In this document: piece by piece, positions 62,695 to 64,000 of the stretch
How the letters are laid out: every line of letters starts with the position of its first letter
How positions within the stretch are numbered: position 1 is the first letter of the stretch
NCBI RefSeq assembly: GCF_025291715.1
Contig: NZ_JAMBIZ010000002.1
Location: forward strand, 62,001-126,000
Length of the DNA stretch: 64,000 nucleotides
Origin: Metasolibacillus sp.
GTDB taxonomy: Bacteria; Bacillota; Bacilli; Bacillales_A; Planococcaceae
Reading direction: 5' to 3'
The notes under the pieces: generated by a model
Told to the model about the DNA's origin: nothing
Seen by the model: the letters and a program-made list of their open reading frames with translations, nothing else
Databases searched by the model: none
Translations under genes and position numbers: made by a program

Positions 62695-64000
62695 CAGACT
62701 TTAAAATTTTAAGATTGCTCGATAAAATGCGCTTTCTATTTCATAAAATCGGTATTGATTATGCGGTCATGCGTCAAATTTTGCAGATTAAACTGACAAT
62801 GGATGAGCGCAAAGTACCAACTTTGTTTAATCAATCCTCCAAGAAAAAGCCAGATGCTAAATATGGCTATATTAAATCATTGTGGATTTACACATTGATC
62901 GGACTAATGCTTATTCCATTTCTTGCTTTTGGAACGCAATTTTTATTTCAACTGAGTATTAGCTATGCCATCATTCTTTTTGTTATTATGACATCGATGA
63001 TTTCGGATTTTTCTTCTGTTTTGCTTGATTTGCGTGACCGTCATATTCTTGGTACAAAGCCAATTTCCTCACGCACAATTAATGCAGCGAAAATCATTCA
63101 TATTACTATCTATTTAAGTTATTTAACGATTGCTCTTATGACGATTCCACTCATCGTTGCCCTATTTAAACAAGGTGTGCTGTTTTTCCTCATCACATTG
63201 GCAGAGCTTGTACTGAGCAATATTTTAATTGTCGTATTCACAGCGATGTTATATATAGCCGTTTTACGTTTTTTTGATGGCGAGAAATTAAAGGATATGA
63301 TTAATTATGTACAAATTGGCTTAACGCTTGCGATGATGATTGGCTATCAAGTTGTCATACGCTCCTTTGAGTTTGTCGATTTAAGCATGACAATAGAGCC
63401 CGCTTGGTGGCATTTTTTCCTTGTCCCAATGTGGTTTGCAGCACCATATGAATTGCTGCTCAATGGGACAGTAAACTTTTTCACTGTGACGATGAGCGTA
63501 CTGGCAATTATCATACCGTTTGCCGCCTTATGGTTATATATTCAGCTTATTCCGACGTTTGAACGCAATTTGCAAAAGCTGTTAGCAACAAGTAAGTCGA
63601 AAAAAACGACAACAAATCGTTTCAAAGCTTTCCTGCTCAGCCTGCTTTGCCGAACACATGAGGAACGAGCCTTTTACCGCTTCGCTACTTTAATGATGAA
63701 AAAGGAGCGCGATTTTAAACTGAAGGTTTACCCTTCTCTCGGCTTTTCAATTGTGATTCCATTTATTTTTATTTTTAATACAATGCGTGACGAAACAGCA
63801 AATTTTGCGACAAGCAGTAGCTATTTAACGATTTATTTTTCAATGCTCATTATTCCAACCGCTTTGTTGATGCTACAATATTCAACAAACTATAAAGGTG
63901 CTTGGCTGTTCAAAGCTGTACCTATTACAAACTTTACAATATATAAGAAAGCTGCATTGAAAGCCTTTCTTGTGCAATTATATACGCCACTTTATTTAAT
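62691..64000 (+). CDS. ABC transporter permease (C-terminal end missing, runs off window)
   Basis: 436 codons visible, no stop. Many membrane segments (LWIYTLIGLMLIPFLAF; LSYLTIALMTIPLIVAL; LFFLITLAELVLSNILIV; MSVLAIIIPFAALWL). The N-terminus overlaps the ATPase gene by 4 bases, indicating a coupled two-gene exporter. The substrate is unknown. Confidence 0.85.
   Translation, partial: MTDFKILRLLDKMRFLFHKIGIDYAVMRQILQIKLTMDERKVPTLFNQSSKKKPDAKYGYIKSLWIYTLIGLMLIPFLAFGTQFLFQLSISYAIILFVIMTSMISDFSSVLLDLRDRHILGTKPISSRTINAAKIIHITIYLSYLTIALMTIPLIVALFKQGVLFFLITLAELVLSNILIVVFTAMLYIAVLRFFDGEKLKDMINYVQIGLTLAMMIGYQVVIRSFEFVDLSMTIEPAWWHFFLVPMWFAAPYELLLNGTVNFFTVTMSVLAIIIPFAALWLYIQLIPTFERNLQKLLATSKSKKTTTNRFKAFLLSLLCRTHEERAFYRFATLMMKKERDFKLKVYPSLGFSIVIPFIFIFNTMRDETANFATSSSYLTIYFSMLIIPTALLMLQYSTNYKGAWLFKAVPITNFTIYKKAALKAFLVQLYTPLYL

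Overview
The window is low-GC Gram-positive chromosome, most likely Lysinibacillus or a close spore-forming relative in the Planococcaceae/Bacillaceae. Evidence: spo0A, spoIVB and the folD-xseA-xseB-ispA-dxs-tlyA-ahrC-recN block are in Bacillus order; a proline T-box, NsrR/hmp and CcpA-type cre sites are present; the leucine dehydrogenase looks nearly identical to the Lysinibacillus sphaericus enzyme as I recall it; and a surface protein carries three SLH domains. No rRNA, tRNA, CRISPR array, prophage or intact insertion sequence was seen.

Layout. 1-6 kb: end of an ABC ATPase gene, wreckage of a membrane-anchored MutS-family gene, an Rgg-like regulator, a cell-wall amidase, pcp, a SUKH (SMI1/KNR4) protein and a TelA-family protein. 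6-11.3 kb: a chemoreceptor, an SLH-anchored surface protein and a NERD-domain protein. 11.4-14 kb: argG-argH behind an ArgR-type promoter. 14-25 kb: a block resembling the B. subtilis yqj region (SDR, nsrR<>hmp, MBL hydrolase, T-box-proC-namA-transglutaminase lipoprotein, rnz, dinB). 25-31 kb: cupin, DUF1648, CheW, an M20 peptidase, a coiled-coil protein, then pccB-mce. 31-44 kb: prli42, yqjA, brxB, meaB-mutB-mutA and bkdB-bkdAB-bkdAA-lpdV-bcd.

44-58.7 kb: yqzF, a GDPD phosphodiesterase, a FapA-like protein, spo0A, spoIVB, recN, ahrC, tlyA, dxs, ispA, xseB, xseA, folD and nusB. Beyond nusB the Bacillus order breaks: small membrane proteins, a clipped acetyltransferase, YhfH, a chimeric lipoprotein/protease and an ABC exporter pair running off the end.

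How the genes work together. The 29-44 kb region is a nearly complete route from leucine, isoleucine and valine to succinyl-CoA: Bcd deaminates, the Bkd complex makes acyl-CoAs, and PccB, Mce and MutAB (protected by MeaB) convert propionyl-CoA through methylmalonyl-CoA to succinyl-CoA. Ptb, Buk, BkdR and a biotin carboxylase subunit are absent. A cre-like site lies before bcd and another before mutA, with a CodY-like box upstream of bcd. AhrC (51.4 kb) is the likely repressor of argGH.

The most unusual signal is a set of three intergenic arrays (11.2, 29.2 and 59.6 kb) of short motifs repeated almost exactly every 21 bases. Two share a TTCGCTCA core and the third has a CGCTGATAT core; all can be read as seven-residue repeats. 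Other points of interest are the lipoprotein/trypsin-like chimera at 61 kb, a 16-bp perfect inverted repeat around a Spo0A-like box upstream of spo0A, and the short SpoIVB.
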